Shown piece after piece: positions 16,801 to 24,561 of a stretch of 64,000 nucleotides of DNA. Below the pieces are notes generated by a model. It was not told where the DNA came from. It ran no database searches and worked only from the letters and a program-made list of their open reading frames with translations. Position 1 is the first letter of the stretch. Each line of letters begins with the position of its first letter. The DNA is taken from contig NZ_JAFCJK010000004.1 of assembly GCF_018131005.1 (NCBI RefSeq), positions 579,045 to 643,044 on the forward strand, given 5' to 3'. A program made the translations under genes and the position numbers. Origin of the DNA: Bradyrhizobium lablabi (lineage in GTDB: Bacteria; Pseudomonadota; Alphaproteobacteria; Rhizobiales; Xanthobacteraceae).

Positions 16801-17439
16801 ATGGATACCGATCAACTCATTAGAACGATCGCGGCGGACAATGCGTATCGCGGGCGGCCGGTCGGCCTCGCGCTGATGCTGGCGCTGCTCGCGGCGGCTC
16901 CGATCTCGCTGCTGATGTTCTTCACCGAGCTCGGCGTTCGTCCCGACGTGATGACCGCGATGGGCAATCCGTTCTTCTGCCTGAAATTCGCGGTGACGCT
17001 GGCGCTTGCGATCTCTGCCGCCGCGGTGAGTCTGTATCTGTCGCGGCCCGAATCTTCGCTGAGCAGCTTTGGCTGGTGGTTGCTGGTCCCGGCCGGTATC
17101 CTCGCCGCCGGGATCAGCGGCGAGATGATGATGCCGCAGCGCGTGCCGATGATGGTACGCCTAGTCGGTCAGAATTCGCGGGTGTGCATGTCCGCGATTC
17201 CCGCGATGGCTATGCCGCTGCTCGCGGCTGCGCTGTACGGTCTGCGACAGGGTGCACCGGCCCGCCCTGCAGTGGCCGGCGCGATCGCCGGCATGATGTC
17301 GGCTGGGTTGGCGGCGACGCTCTATGCATCGCACTGCACGGATGATTCGCCGCTGTTTGTCGCGACCTGGTACACGATCGCAACCACGCTTGTCGCTGCG
17401 ATCGGTGCGTTCGCGGGAGCGCGGGTTCTGAGATACTGA
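16801..17439 (+). CDS. osrA: NrsF/DUF1109 family membrane anti-sigma factor (OsrA-like)
   Basis: A 212-residue polytopic protein with about six hydrophobic spans (for example GLALMLALLAAAPISLLMFF) and a short cytoplasmic N-terminus (MDTDQLIRTIAADN). It belongs to the NrsF family, which holds an ECF sigma factor at the inner membrane. Counted from ATG 16801, the two conserved cysteines fall at positions 129 and 179 (RVCMSA, SHCTDD), the same numbers I recall for redox-relevant cysteines of B. japonicum OsrA. ATG 16795, overlapping the sigma stop codon, is an alternative start that adds two residues. Oxidation of the cysteines would be expected to release EcfF. Confidence 0.85.
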   Translation: MDTDQLIRTIAADNAYRGRPVGLALMLALLAAAPISLLMFFTELGVRPDVMTAMGNPFFCLKFAVTLALAISAAAVSLYLSRPESSLSSFGWWLLVPAGILAAGISGEMMMPQRVPMMVRLVGQNSRVCMSAIPAMAMPLLAAALYGLRQGAPARPAVAGAIAGMMSAGLAATLYASHCTDDSPLFVATWYTIATTLVAAIGAFAGARVLRY

Positions 17440-17508
17440 AACGCGACCAGGTTGATCCCATCATTGCGCTTTAGACTGCGCCTTGGAAAGCGATGAGGTG
17501 AGGATGAA

Positions 17509-17570
17509 TCATCATTCCGCTCCCAGCTTTTTTGGGAGGATGATCTCCGCGCAAACGCTACGCGTTTGTC
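17509..17570. repeat. Hairpin-rich element between convergent genes
   Basis: Two hairpins: CTCCCA-loop-TGGGAG at 17520-17538 and CAAACGC-TAC-GCGTTTG near 17552-17568. It looks like a member of the rhizobial palindromic element family and lies in the 153-base gap between osrA and the DUF2336 gene, so it may act as a bidirectional transcript terminator. Confidence 0.6.
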
Positions 17571-17592
17571 GGGGGAAAAACCGATCGCGTTT

Positions 17593-18699
17593 CTAGGCCG
17601 CGGGCGCGGATTGTTGCATGCGATGGAAGCGCAGCACCTGCTGTGCGGTCGAGGGCCGCAGCCGCTCATAGGTCTCCTTGCAAGCCAGCAGGTCGGTCGG
17701 CTGGCCGCCTGAAATCTCGTCGCGCAGATCGATAATCGCCCGCACGGTCGACCATGAGAGGCCCGACACCTTGGCGAGGATCATCACGCCCTCGGCGCGG
17801 GTCTCGATCATCATGTTTTCGGCGATCGTGACGGAGACATTGGCTAGCGCGGCGAGCGAGGCATTGGTCTCGTCGAACTTGCCGGCCTCAGCAAACGAGG
17901 CGAGCTGGAATTCGTCGAGCCGGCCGTCCTCGTAGAGCGATCTGACAAGCGCATGCGCGATGGTGGTGTCGCGAGTGACGGCGCCGGGCGCCGATTGCGC
18001 GCGCCGCGTCGCTTCCTTCACCGCCGTCGGGATATCCTTCGCCTGCTGTGGGTTGGCGGCCTCGAGCCGCTGCCGCACGGTGTCGGAGGCCTTCGCCACC
18101 AGCTTGAGATAGAGATGTCGCGGTATGCTCGGACGCAGGCCGACGCAGGTTGATAGATCGTCGTCACCTTCCGCGCGGCTGACCAGACGGGTGTAGCCGC
18201 GTTCGGTGAATTCCGCGCCGGGATTGTTGACCGTGCTCTGGATCACCTCGTCATTGCCGCGCAGCACCAGCACGTCGGTAACGGCGCCGCTCAGCGCCTT
18301 CCGGGTCGAAATCGCCAGGAGGTGCGCCTGGCTCTTGCTGCGCGCGGTCTCGATCAGGGTGTCATCATCGAGTCGGGGCGACTGCGCCAGCACGGGGCCT
18401 GCCACCTCGATCAGGTCGTCGAATGCGAGCGTCCGGATCGTCCGCGGGGGAGCGGTGTCGATCGGGGCGAGGCGGTTGGCAAGCAATGCCTTGGCCGAGC
18501 TTTCGATATGGTCGAGCAAGCACTGAAAGACGTCGTCGAACAGCCCGATCTGCTCGCCCGAGTAGTCAACCGAGCCGTTGATGAAGAGGTCGGTGACACG
18601 ACGCAGCGTCTCGACGCGGCGTGCGACGGTGCCGTGGGCGAGCGTGGTCTGCAGCTCGTCGAGCAGGCTTTCGGGGGCAGACGTTGACTTCGAACTCAT
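17593..18699 (-). CDS. DUF2336 domain protein
   Basis: A 368-residue soluble protein starting MSSKSTSAPESLLDEL; AGGACAG lies about 5 bases upstream of ATG 18699. The sequence consists of helical repeats with the features of DUF2336 (PF10098): RVTDLFINGSVDYSGEQIGLFDDVFQCL, IIDLRDEISG-type segments and long stretches of A, E and R. No catalytic motif is seen. It lies 73 bases downstream of the diguanylate cyclase gene on the same strand, suggesting co-transcription and a possible link to c-di-GMP signalling. A second protein of the same family is encoded at 49769-50740. Confidence 0.75.
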   Translation of the reverse strand: MSSKSTSAPESLLDELQTTLAHGTVARRVETLRRVTDLFINGSVDYSGEQIGLFDDVFQCLLDHIESSAKALLANRLAPIDTAPPRTIRTLAFDDLIEVAGPVLAQSPRLDDDTLIETARSKSQAHLLAISTRKALSGAVTDVLVLRGNDEVIQSTVNNPGAEFTERGYTRLVSRAEGDDDLSTCVGLRPSIPRHLYLKLVAKASDTVRQRLEAANPQQAKDIPTAVKEATRRAQSAPGAVTRDTTIAHALVRSLYEDGRLDEFQLASFAEAGKFDETNASLAALANVSVTIAENMMIETRAEGVMILAKVSGLSWSTVRAIIDLRDEISGGQPTDLLACKETYERLRPSTAQQVLRFHRMQQSAPAA

Positions 18700-18772
18700 G
18701 ACTCTGTCCTGGAGTATCAACATGCTGGCCGGCGGCGGCTTCTCCAGCGCCGGTTGTGAAGAATAGGTGGGT

Positions 18773-19927
18773 TTAGGCACTCGCGATGCGGTTGCGTCCC
18801 CGTGCTTTGGCTGTGTAAAGAGCGCGGTCGGCGCGCGCGAGCAATGTATCGGAGCTCTCACCGGGACAGAGCGTCGTGACGCCCGCGGAGATCGTGACCT
18901 TCATGCCCGGCGAAAACGCGCTCCAGTCGAGGTCGGCGACGATCGCGCGCAGCCGCTCGAGCACGCCCATCGCGCGGTCCTCCGACAGGCCGGGCAGCAC
19001 CAGCAGAAATTCCTCGCCGCCATAGCGGCCGAAGCGGTCGATGCTGCGGATGTTGGCAAACACGCTGATCGCAAAGGTCCGCAACGCCTCGTCGCCGGTT
19101 GGGTGGCCATAGACGTCGTTGATGCGCTTGAAGTGATCGAGGTCGATCAGCGCGATCGCGCAGTCGCTCCCGTTGCGAGTGCAGCGGGCGATCTCCTCGC
19201 CGAGCATGCGCATGATGCTGCGGCGGTTGACGGCGCCGGTCAATTCATCGAGCTCGGCGAACTCCTCGATGCGCTTGTAGGCTTCCTTCAGCTTCAACCC
19301 ACTCTGATAGAGCGATTGCTGCATGGCGCTCGAGAACATTCCGAGGAACATGCAGCGTCCGATGGTCAGCGCGAACACCAGCATGGTGGCAAGACGATCG
19401 AGCTTCGTGCCGGTCGGCATCCCGATCGGCCGGTCGGACCAAAGGAACAATGCCGCCAGGCCCAGCACCATGGCGACCCAGACGATGGCGGTCTGGCGTG
19501 CCGAGGTGCGCAATGCGCCGAAGCCGAATACCACGAAGAGATTGCAGAGGAACAGCACGCCGACCTCCGGCGCGATGTAGGTGAACACGAGCAGGTTCAC
19601 CATGCTGATGGCCGATTGCGGCATGACCAGATAATGGTCGCGGAAGCGCTCGTGGAAGCCGCGCTCCGAGAGCAGCACGTAGACCGCGACCAGAGTGAGA
19701 CCAACGAGTGCATAGCCGGTCGCGACTGAAACCGATGTCGTGCCGGCATAGGCGTAGGTCAGCAGCACGACGGCATCGAGCACGTAGCAGAGGCCGATCA
19801 TCGACTGGATCTGGCGCCGCTGTTTGGCCCGGCGCGCCAGACGGTCCGCCGTGAGTCTGGAACGCTCGCTTTCGCCTTCCAGAGCGCCCATGATCGGGCC
19901 GAGAAACGACGACGCAGCGCTGCCCAT
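18773..19927 (-). CDS. Membrane diguanylate cyclase (GGDEF)
   Basis: A 384-residue protein with about six hydrophobic spans in the first 205 residues (MIGLCYVLDAVVLLTYAYAG, TAIVWVAMVLGLAALFLW and others) and a C-terminal GGDEF domain opening DELTGAVNRRS. The active-site motif is GGEEF at residues 303-307, and a RxxD inhibitory site (RSID) lies exactly five residues before it, so product feedback is likely. It would make cyclic di-GMP from two GTP. The start at 19927 has no clear Shine-Dalgarno sequence; the adjacent methionine frame extends further upstream but becomes non-hydrophobic and atypical. The DUF2336 gene follows. Confidence 0.9.
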   Translation of the reverse strand: MGSAASSFLGPIMGALEGESERSRLTADRLARRAKQRRQIQSMIGLCYVLDAVVLLTYAYAGTTSVSVATGYALVGLTLVAVYVLLSERGFHERFRDHYLVMPQSAISMVNLLVFTYIAPEVGVLFLCNLFVVFGFGALRTSARQTAIVWVAMVLGLAALFLWSDRPIGMPTGTKLDRLATMLVFALTIGRCMFLGMFSSAMQQSLYQSGLKLKEAYKRIEEFAELDELTGAVNRRSIMRMLGEEIARCTRNGSDCAIALIDLDHFKRINDVYGHPTGDEALRTFAISVFANIRSIDRFGRYGGEEFLLVLPGLSEDRAMGVLERLRAIVADLDWSAFSPGMKVTISAGVTTLCPGESSDTLLARADRALYTAKARGRNRIASA

Positions 19928-20343
19928 GATTTCGCCATTAATGGAATTCGGCAAAAATCTACGTGGGAAAGCCTTTAGGTTTGGTATCTTTTGGCGTCGA
20001 ATCTGCTGCGTTAGCACCCGGCCATTGTCCTTGTTTCGCAAGGGAAATCCGCTCGTACAGGGTGCCGGAATCGGATCCCCGAGGCTGGTCCAATGGCCTC
20101 CTTGGCAAGCGGTGGTGGCTTGCCTGTGCTGCGTTGGTATTGTTGCCCCACGGTGCGATATCAGAGAAAGTATTGCAGTATTATGATACCATTTTTTCAA
20201 TTTCATCCGAATCTTTGCAGGTCGGGCCCCCGAATGTGGTCCAGATCACACATGCGGTTGGCACAATGCCGTAATGTGAAGAATCTTGTCTCGCGCGTCG
20301 AACCGCGCGCCATCCCCCTCCGACCAACCTTGCGAGACGGCCA
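19928..20343. other. Divergent intergenic region, no gene seen
   Basis: This 416-base gap between the diguanylate cyclase and the second ECF sigma gene has no frame with credible protein content. It contains an AT-rich stretch (about 20160-20215) that may hold promoters for one or both divergent genes. Confidence 0.5.
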
Positions 20344-20913
20344 TTGAGCGCGACACAGGCGGCTTCAGACGACGTTCTGATCGCTCGGATCGCTCAAGGC
20401 GACCGGCTCGCCATGCAGGTGCTGTACGGACGGCACCATGTCAGGGTCTATCGTTTCGGCCTCCGGCTTGTGCGTGACGAACAGGTTGCGGAAGACCTCA
20501 TCAGCGAGGTCTTCCTCGATGTGTGGCGTCAGGCGGGCAAGTTCGAGGGTCGATCCGCTGTTTCAACCTGGCTCTTGGCGATTACCCGGTTCAAGGCGTT
20601 GTCCGCGCTGCGGCGCAGGAAGGACGTCGAATTGGACGACGAGGCTGCGACCGCGATCGAGGATGAATCCGATGATCCGGAAACGGCGGTGCAGAAGAAG
20701 GATACTGGTGCCTCGTTGCGTAAGTGCCTGACGGCATTGTCGGCGGAACACCGGGAGATAGTCGATCTTGTCTACTATCACGAGAAATCTGTGGAAGAGG
20801 TGGCTGAGATTGTCGGCATTCCGGAGAACACGGTGAAGACTCGTCTGTTCTACGCGCGCAAGAAACTTGCCGAGCTGCTCAAGGCGGCCGGCATCGAGCG
20901 AGGTTGGCCATGA
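20344..20913 (+). CDS. ECF RNA polymerase sigma factor
   Basis: A 189-residue sigma factor beginning at a TTG codon. Region 2 is seen in VYRFGLRLVRDEQVAEDLISEVFLDVW and AVSTWLLAITRFKALSALRRRK; region 4 in LRKCLTALSAEHREIVDLVYYHEKSVEEVAEIVGIPENTVKTRLFYARKK. It belongs to a different subgroup from EcfF. The next gene overlaps it by 4 bases (ATGA) and encodes a single-span anti-sigma-like protein, so the pair forms a membrane-tethered regulatory switch. The signal and target genes are unknown. The TTG start is chosen because homologous N-termini begin at about this point; no better ATG exists before region 2. Confidence 0.88.
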   Translation: MSATQAASDDVLIARIAQGDRLAMQVLYGRHHVRVYRFGLRLVRDEQVAEDLISEVFLDVWRQAGKFEGRSAVSTWLLAITRFKALSALRRRKDVELDDEAATAIEDESDDPETAVQKKDTGASLRKCLTALSAEHREIVDLVYYHEKSVEEVAEIVGIPENTVKTRLFYARKKLAELLKAAGIERGWP

Positions 20914-21620
20914 TGGCGGCGAACAAGAAAATGCTGGATCAAGAGCCCAGCGAAATCGAGATGCTGTTGCCATGGCATGCGGCCGGCACGTTGAACGCGC
21001 GCGACGCGCGCCGTGTCGAGGAGGCGCTCGCCCGCGATCCCGAGTTGGCGAAGCAGTTCGAGGTCATTCGCGACGAATTCGCACAGACCATTCACCTCAA
21101 CGAGAGCCTGGGAGCGCCCTCGGCGCGCGCGATGCAGAAGCTGTTCGCGGCGATCGATGCCGAACCGCAGCACAAGCCCACGATGTCGTCGCGCATATCG
21201 GCTGGTATTTCCGCGTTTTTTGCAAAATTGTCGCCACGCACGCTGGCCTGGTCGGCAAGCCTCGGCGCGATCGCGCTGTTGCTGCAGGCGGGCGTGATCG
21301 GCGCGGTGCTGATGAAGGGCGAGCCGGCTTCGTTCCAGACCGCCTCGCTCGAAATGACCGACCACGACGCGCCGATCACCCGTGACTTTGGCGGCGCCGT
21401 CGCCGCTCCTCCCCGTATGCTGGTGCGGTTTACCCCCAGTGCGAAGATCTCCGACATCACCGCGTTGCTCGACAGCTATCAGGCTTCGATCCTCGGCGCC
21501 AAAGGCGGTCTGTTTCGCGTCCAGCTCGGCAACAGCGTGATGGGCAAGAGCGACGTCGCAGCGCTGATCGCGAAGCTGCAGAAGGAAAAGATCGTCAGCT
21601 TCGCGGCGGAAACGCCCTAG
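20910..21620 (+). CDS. Single-span anti-sigma-like protein with extracytoplasmic prodomain-like end
   Basis: A 236-residue protein. Residues 1-90 form the cytoplasmic anti-sigma domain (EIEMLLPWHAAGTLNARDARRVEEAL); it has the shape of a zinc-type anti-sigma domain but lacks CxxC. One membrane span lies at about 112-135. The outer segment (about 150-236, RMLVRFTPSAKISDITALLDSY...GLFRVQL) resembles the N-terminal prodomain found in secreted subtilases. The start at 20910 gives an ATGA overlap with the sigma gene. The prodomain similarity, together with the subtilase-like remnant that follows, suggests that the sensor once bound or was cut by a neighbouring protease; this is inference. Confidence 0.75.
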   Translation: MMAANKKMLDQEPSEIEMLLPWHAAGTLNARDARRVEEALARDPELAKQFEVIRDEFAQTIHLNESLGAPSARAMQKLFAAIDAEPQHKPTMSSRISAGISAFFAKLSPRTLAWSASLGAIALLLQAGVIGAVLMKGEPASFQTASLEMTDHDAPITRDFGGAVAAPPRMLVRFTPSAKISDITALLDSYQASILGAKGGLFRVQLGNSVMGKSDVAALIAKLQKEKIVSFAAETP

Positions 21621-21649
21621 CGCTTCGCGTGGTGCTGAAGGCACCTCGG

Positions 21650-21961
21650 CGGCATCGCCGGAACGCAACCCGGCAGTGAAGCCGAACAACGTTCCGCAGG
21701 ACCCTGACAGTACGCTCGTGATCTCGCGCGCCGGGCCGCGATGATCGGTTCGGGACGGGCAGGGCGGATGCATTTACCGCCGTCACTGCCGCGAGCGGCG
21801 CCTCCGCAGTTCCAGTGACTGCGGCTTTGCAACGGACGCCGCAGCCGCAGACGATAGCCGGCAATAACACTTCCGTGAGCACGACGCCGAACGACTTCAC
21901 ACTATCGATGTCCGTGGACAAATCCGCCACAAACGACGCAAATCACCCCGCTGCGCAGTGA
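21650..21961 (+). pseudogene. Probable remnant of a subtilase (S8 peptidase) C-terminus
   Basis: Two frames together read like the end of a subtilisin-family protease. In one frame ERNPAVKPNNV (from 21661) resembles the last helix of the S8 domain; after a frame change and one in-frame TGA (21719-21721), the next frame reads APGRDDRFGTGRADAFTAVTAAS and runs open to TGA at 21961, resembling the domain end (GxGRVDAxxAVxAA). No catalytic Asp, His or Ser region precedes it: the anti-sigma gene ends only 30 bases upstream. So only the tail survives, if the reading is right. Confidence 0.5.
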
Positions 21962-22039
21962 TTTTCGGCGCGAAAAGCCTCAAGTTGCGAGAGCGGAACC
22001 CGCGCGGGCAGGTCAAAAAAATCACCGCGGGCTTGAACG

Positions 22040-22181
22040 TCCGGAAGGCTGTCGCGACTTAATTGGTGTGGGAGCGGTTATCCCTCCCCATAGGCTATAT
22101 CAGGCGCGAGCGCCCATCCACCCCAAGCGCCCATATGGCTTTGACCCGTCCGGTTGTCCCCCCGGACGGGTCTTTCATTTT
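22040..22181 (+). ncRNA. Candidate small RNA ending in a strong terminator
   Basis: The gene-free interval 21962-22440 contains a structured stretch: a C-rich segment with the anti-Shine-Dalgarno-like string CCCTCCCC (22081-22089), a GCGCGAGCGC hairpin near 22104-22113 and then a classic intrinsic terminator, with no open reading frame leading into it. Alphaproteobacterial trans-acting sRNAs often expose CU-rich loops. The 5' end is not defined; CTATAT at 22095-22100 could be a -10 element, which would make a shorter transcript. The interval also includes 22182-22440, where I see nothing. Confidence 0.35.
22143..22181 (+). terminator. Intrinsic terminator
   Basis: Perfect 11-bp stem GACCCGTCCGG/CCGGACGGGTC (22143-22153 and 22162-22172), 8-base loop, followed by TTTCATTTT. 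Confidence 0.75.
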
Positions 22182-22440
22182 GGGGGTCGCTTATCGGTGA
22201 CAACCGAGGAGGGCATGCCCAATTGCGAGAACGACACAAGTCCTTCGCGCGCCGCGCAAGGGGATGGCCTCGTCTGTGCAAAGGCCCGAAACCCGTAGTG
22301 CTGCGGACTTCCCTCTTCGCCGGCGGCCAATTAAGAATTTAGTTAGACTTTGTTGATCTTTTCCACAGAATATCTCCGCTATGTGCGGTGATTCGGTTCG
22401 GTTGCGTCAGCGTCCATCTCTCTCCTTCGGGGCTGGTTGA

Positions 22441-22929
22441 ATGACACATCGGACCGACGCGGCCAGAGGCCGCGAGATTGTTGCGCGCTGGTGCAGCCTG
22501 GCGGAGCAACGGCTGGAATATCTCACCGAACTGTTCGAAACCGGCCGCTGGCGCCGCTATCATAGCGAACAGGCTTTCCTCGAGAACGTCAGGGAAGCCA
22601 GGGCCGCGGTCGAAACCTGGCGTCAACTCCTGTCTCGCGAGGCCTCGCTGGACAACTCGCCGATCGATCTGTCTTGGCTCGGACGCGGGCGGTCGTCGTT
22701 GCCGCGGCGGGGCGCTTTGCCTGCACGGATGCCAGTACGCCAGCCGGATCCGGTTGTTCTGGCTCAATCCACCATGACCGCCGTCGCGGCCGCGCTGGAG
22801 ACGGCATCCGCGCTGCTGGAAGAAACCCCGCAGCGCGTCGATACACGACCCCCGGAAATCCCCACGCTGCCGGTACTCGACCTTGCTTCAATCCAGGCGC
22901 GTTATCCGCTGTTGCGCAACACGCTCTGA
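22441..22929 (+). CDS. TIGR03809-like conserved Rhizobiales protein
   Basis: A 162-residue protein of unknown function, beginning MTHRTDAARGREIVARWCSLAEQRLEYLTELFETGRW, which matches what I recall of the TIGR03809 family that is confined to Bradyrhizobium and relatives. It is rich in helices and arginine, has no signal peptide or membrane span and ends with an RYPLLRNTL motif. The family is named together with TIGR03808, whose gene lies convergently just downstream, so a functional link is plausible. A repeat lies between the two. Family assignment is from memory. Confidence 0.75.
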   Translation: MTHRTDAARGREIVARWCSLAEQRLEYLTELFETGRWRRYHSEQAFLENVREARAAVETWRQLLSREASLDNSPIDLSWLGRGRSSLPRRGALPARMPVRQPDPVVLAQSTMTAVAAALETASALLEETPQRVDTRPPEIPTLPVLDLASIQARYPLLRNTL

Positions 22930-22944
22930 GCGGATGAGTTCTGC

Positions 22945-23045
22945 TGTGGCGTTTTCGAGCGAAGTGGGAGTCCGGTTCGCGTGAAGAAAGCGTCAAAGCA
23001 AAAAATCCAGAGTTTCGGTTTAGATTCGATCAGAACCGATAATGC
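22945..23045 (+). repeat. Dispersed palindromic element between TIGR03809 and TIGR03808 genes
   Basis: Known rhizobial intergenic sequence type (GCGTTTTCGAGCGAAGTGG...) ending in a hairpin CGGTTT-AGATTCGATC-AGAACCG (23015-23038). It occupies the convergent gap and can end both transcripts. Confidence 0.65.
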
Positions 23046-23046
23046 T

Positions 23047-24417
23047 CTACCGCCGTACGGCGTTGGAGCCGACCATCAATTGCGCGTAACGTTGAGCGCC
23101 GCCGGCCGACAGATCGGTGGTGATTGCGCGGGCGTGATCGAGCCCAACGACAGCACCGCGCGGGGTTTCCGAGATCATGTTGTTGTTGATCAGCGCCGTG
23201 CCCGCGCCCGGCACGACCGAGACGCCGACGCCGACAAAGGCATTGCGGATCACGTTCCCGGTAATCGCGACGTCGCGCAGATACTTGCCCCAGCCGGCGA
23301 CAATGCCGAATGACGGCGCGTTCTCGATCACGTTGCCGGTGACGGCGGTGTCAGCCTCGACATAGACGCCGACTCCGGCATCGTCATCGGGTGCGGTGCC
23401 GGTTGGCCTTTTCGGGATCAGGTTGCGGATGATGTTGCCCTGGACCACCGCGATGCGACCGCCTTCATTGAAATTGCAGACCGAGACGCCAACCGCGGCG
23501 CCGTCGACCGTATTGTTGGCGATGACGGCGGCCTCGAACGAGAATTCCGAGTAGAGCGCGACCTCGCGGACGTCGCTGACGCTGTTGTCGGTGATATGGA
23601 TGTTGGAAGCCGAATTGCCGCGCACGGCCGAATAGTCGCAGTTCCTGATGCGGTTCCCGCGCACGATCACATTGCCGGCGCGGAAGGCGTTGATGGCGTT
23701 GCCGTACTGTCCGGAGCCGCCGGGACCGGCCTTGATGTCCTCGATGCGGTTGTCGGCGACGATCGTGCCGTCGTCGCCGATCGCGGTGCGCAGGATTTCG
23801 ATGCCGTTGTCGTTGGTGCCCTTGATGGTGTTGCGCGAGACCATCAGCCCGAGCGCATCGAACGACACCAGCGCCGTGGTCGCGATATTGGTGAAGATGT
23901 TGTTGCTGACATCGCCCGACACCTGCTCGAACCAGATGCCGTTGCCGCCACTGCCGGCGAATTCGCAATCGGTGATACGAATGTCGCGGCCGGACAGGCA
24001 ATGCACGAGGCCGCGCCGCGTCGGCAGCGGCGCGCCGCCGCCGTCGAGAGTCAGGCCAATGAGGCCGATACCGCCGGCGCCTTCGCCAAGCAGCATCGAC
24101 TGGCCGCCGTTGAAGACGAGCCTGGTCGCGCCGCGCACGCCGATCAACTGGCTGCCGCCTGCGAGGCGCAGCAGGCCGGTGCGGTATACGCCGGGCGGGA
24201 ACACCAGGGGCACTTGCGCGCGGGCGGCTTCATCGATCGCGCGCTGCAGGTTCCGGGTCTGATCGTCGGGGCTTCCGGGGCGAACGCCGTATTGCGTGAC
24301 ATCGCGGCCGAGCGAGGCAACGGATGGGGCCGCGCGCGCAGGGTCAGGCGAGATGGCAAGCGCGCCGGCAACGCCGGCTGCAGACGCTCCGATAAGATGG
24401 CGGCGGTTGACGTCCAT
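23047..24417 (-). CDS. TIGR03808-like Tat-exported parallel beta-helix protein
   Basis: A 456-residue protein with a Tat signal, NRRHLIGASAAGVAGALA near residue 5, and cleavage after PARA. The rest is a right-handed beta-helix of repeated NxI/NxV turns (DNRIEDIKAG, RGNRIRNCDYSA, TDNSVSDVREVA, ANNTVDGAAVG), preceded by a pectate-lyase-like entry (YGVRPGSPDDQTRNLQRAIDEA). This matches the TIGR03808 description of a Tat-exported repeat protein. Such folds usually bind or cut polysaccharide, but no catalytic residues can be named. ATG 24417 is chosen since it places the twin arginines near the N-terminus. Confidence 0.8.
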   Translation of the reverse strand: MDVNRRHLIGASAAGVAGALAISPDPARAAPSVASLGRDVTQYGVRPGSPDDQTRNLQRAIDEAARAQVPLVFPPGVYRTGLLRLAGGSQLIGVRGATRLVFNGGQSMLLGEGAGGIGLIGLTLDGGGAPLPTRRGLVHCLSGRDIRITDCEFAGSGGNGIWFEQVSGDVSNNIFTNIATTALVSFDALGLMVSRNTIKGTNDNGIEILRTAIGDDGTIVADNRIEDIKAGPGGSGQYGNAINAFRAGNVIVRGNRIRNCDYSAVRGNSASNIHITDNSVSDVREVALYSEFSFEAAVIANNTVDGAAVGVSVCNFNEGGRIAVVQGNIIRNLIPKRPTGTAPDDDAGVGVYVEADTAVTGNVIENAPSFGIVAGWGKYLRDVAITGNVIRNAFVGVGVSVVPGAGTALINNNMISETPRGAVVGLDHARAITTDLSAGGAQRYAQLMVGSNAVRR

Positions 24418-24561
24418 GATACTTGGCCCTGAGGTGCGAACCGCGACGTTCACGCCTGATACGTAGCGCGGAATGCGGCGTGGCATGGTGAATGCGCGGG
24501 CAGAACACGGCGATTGTTGGCGGTAGGGTTAATCGCGGGTGCAGCGTTCAGCGCGCATCGG

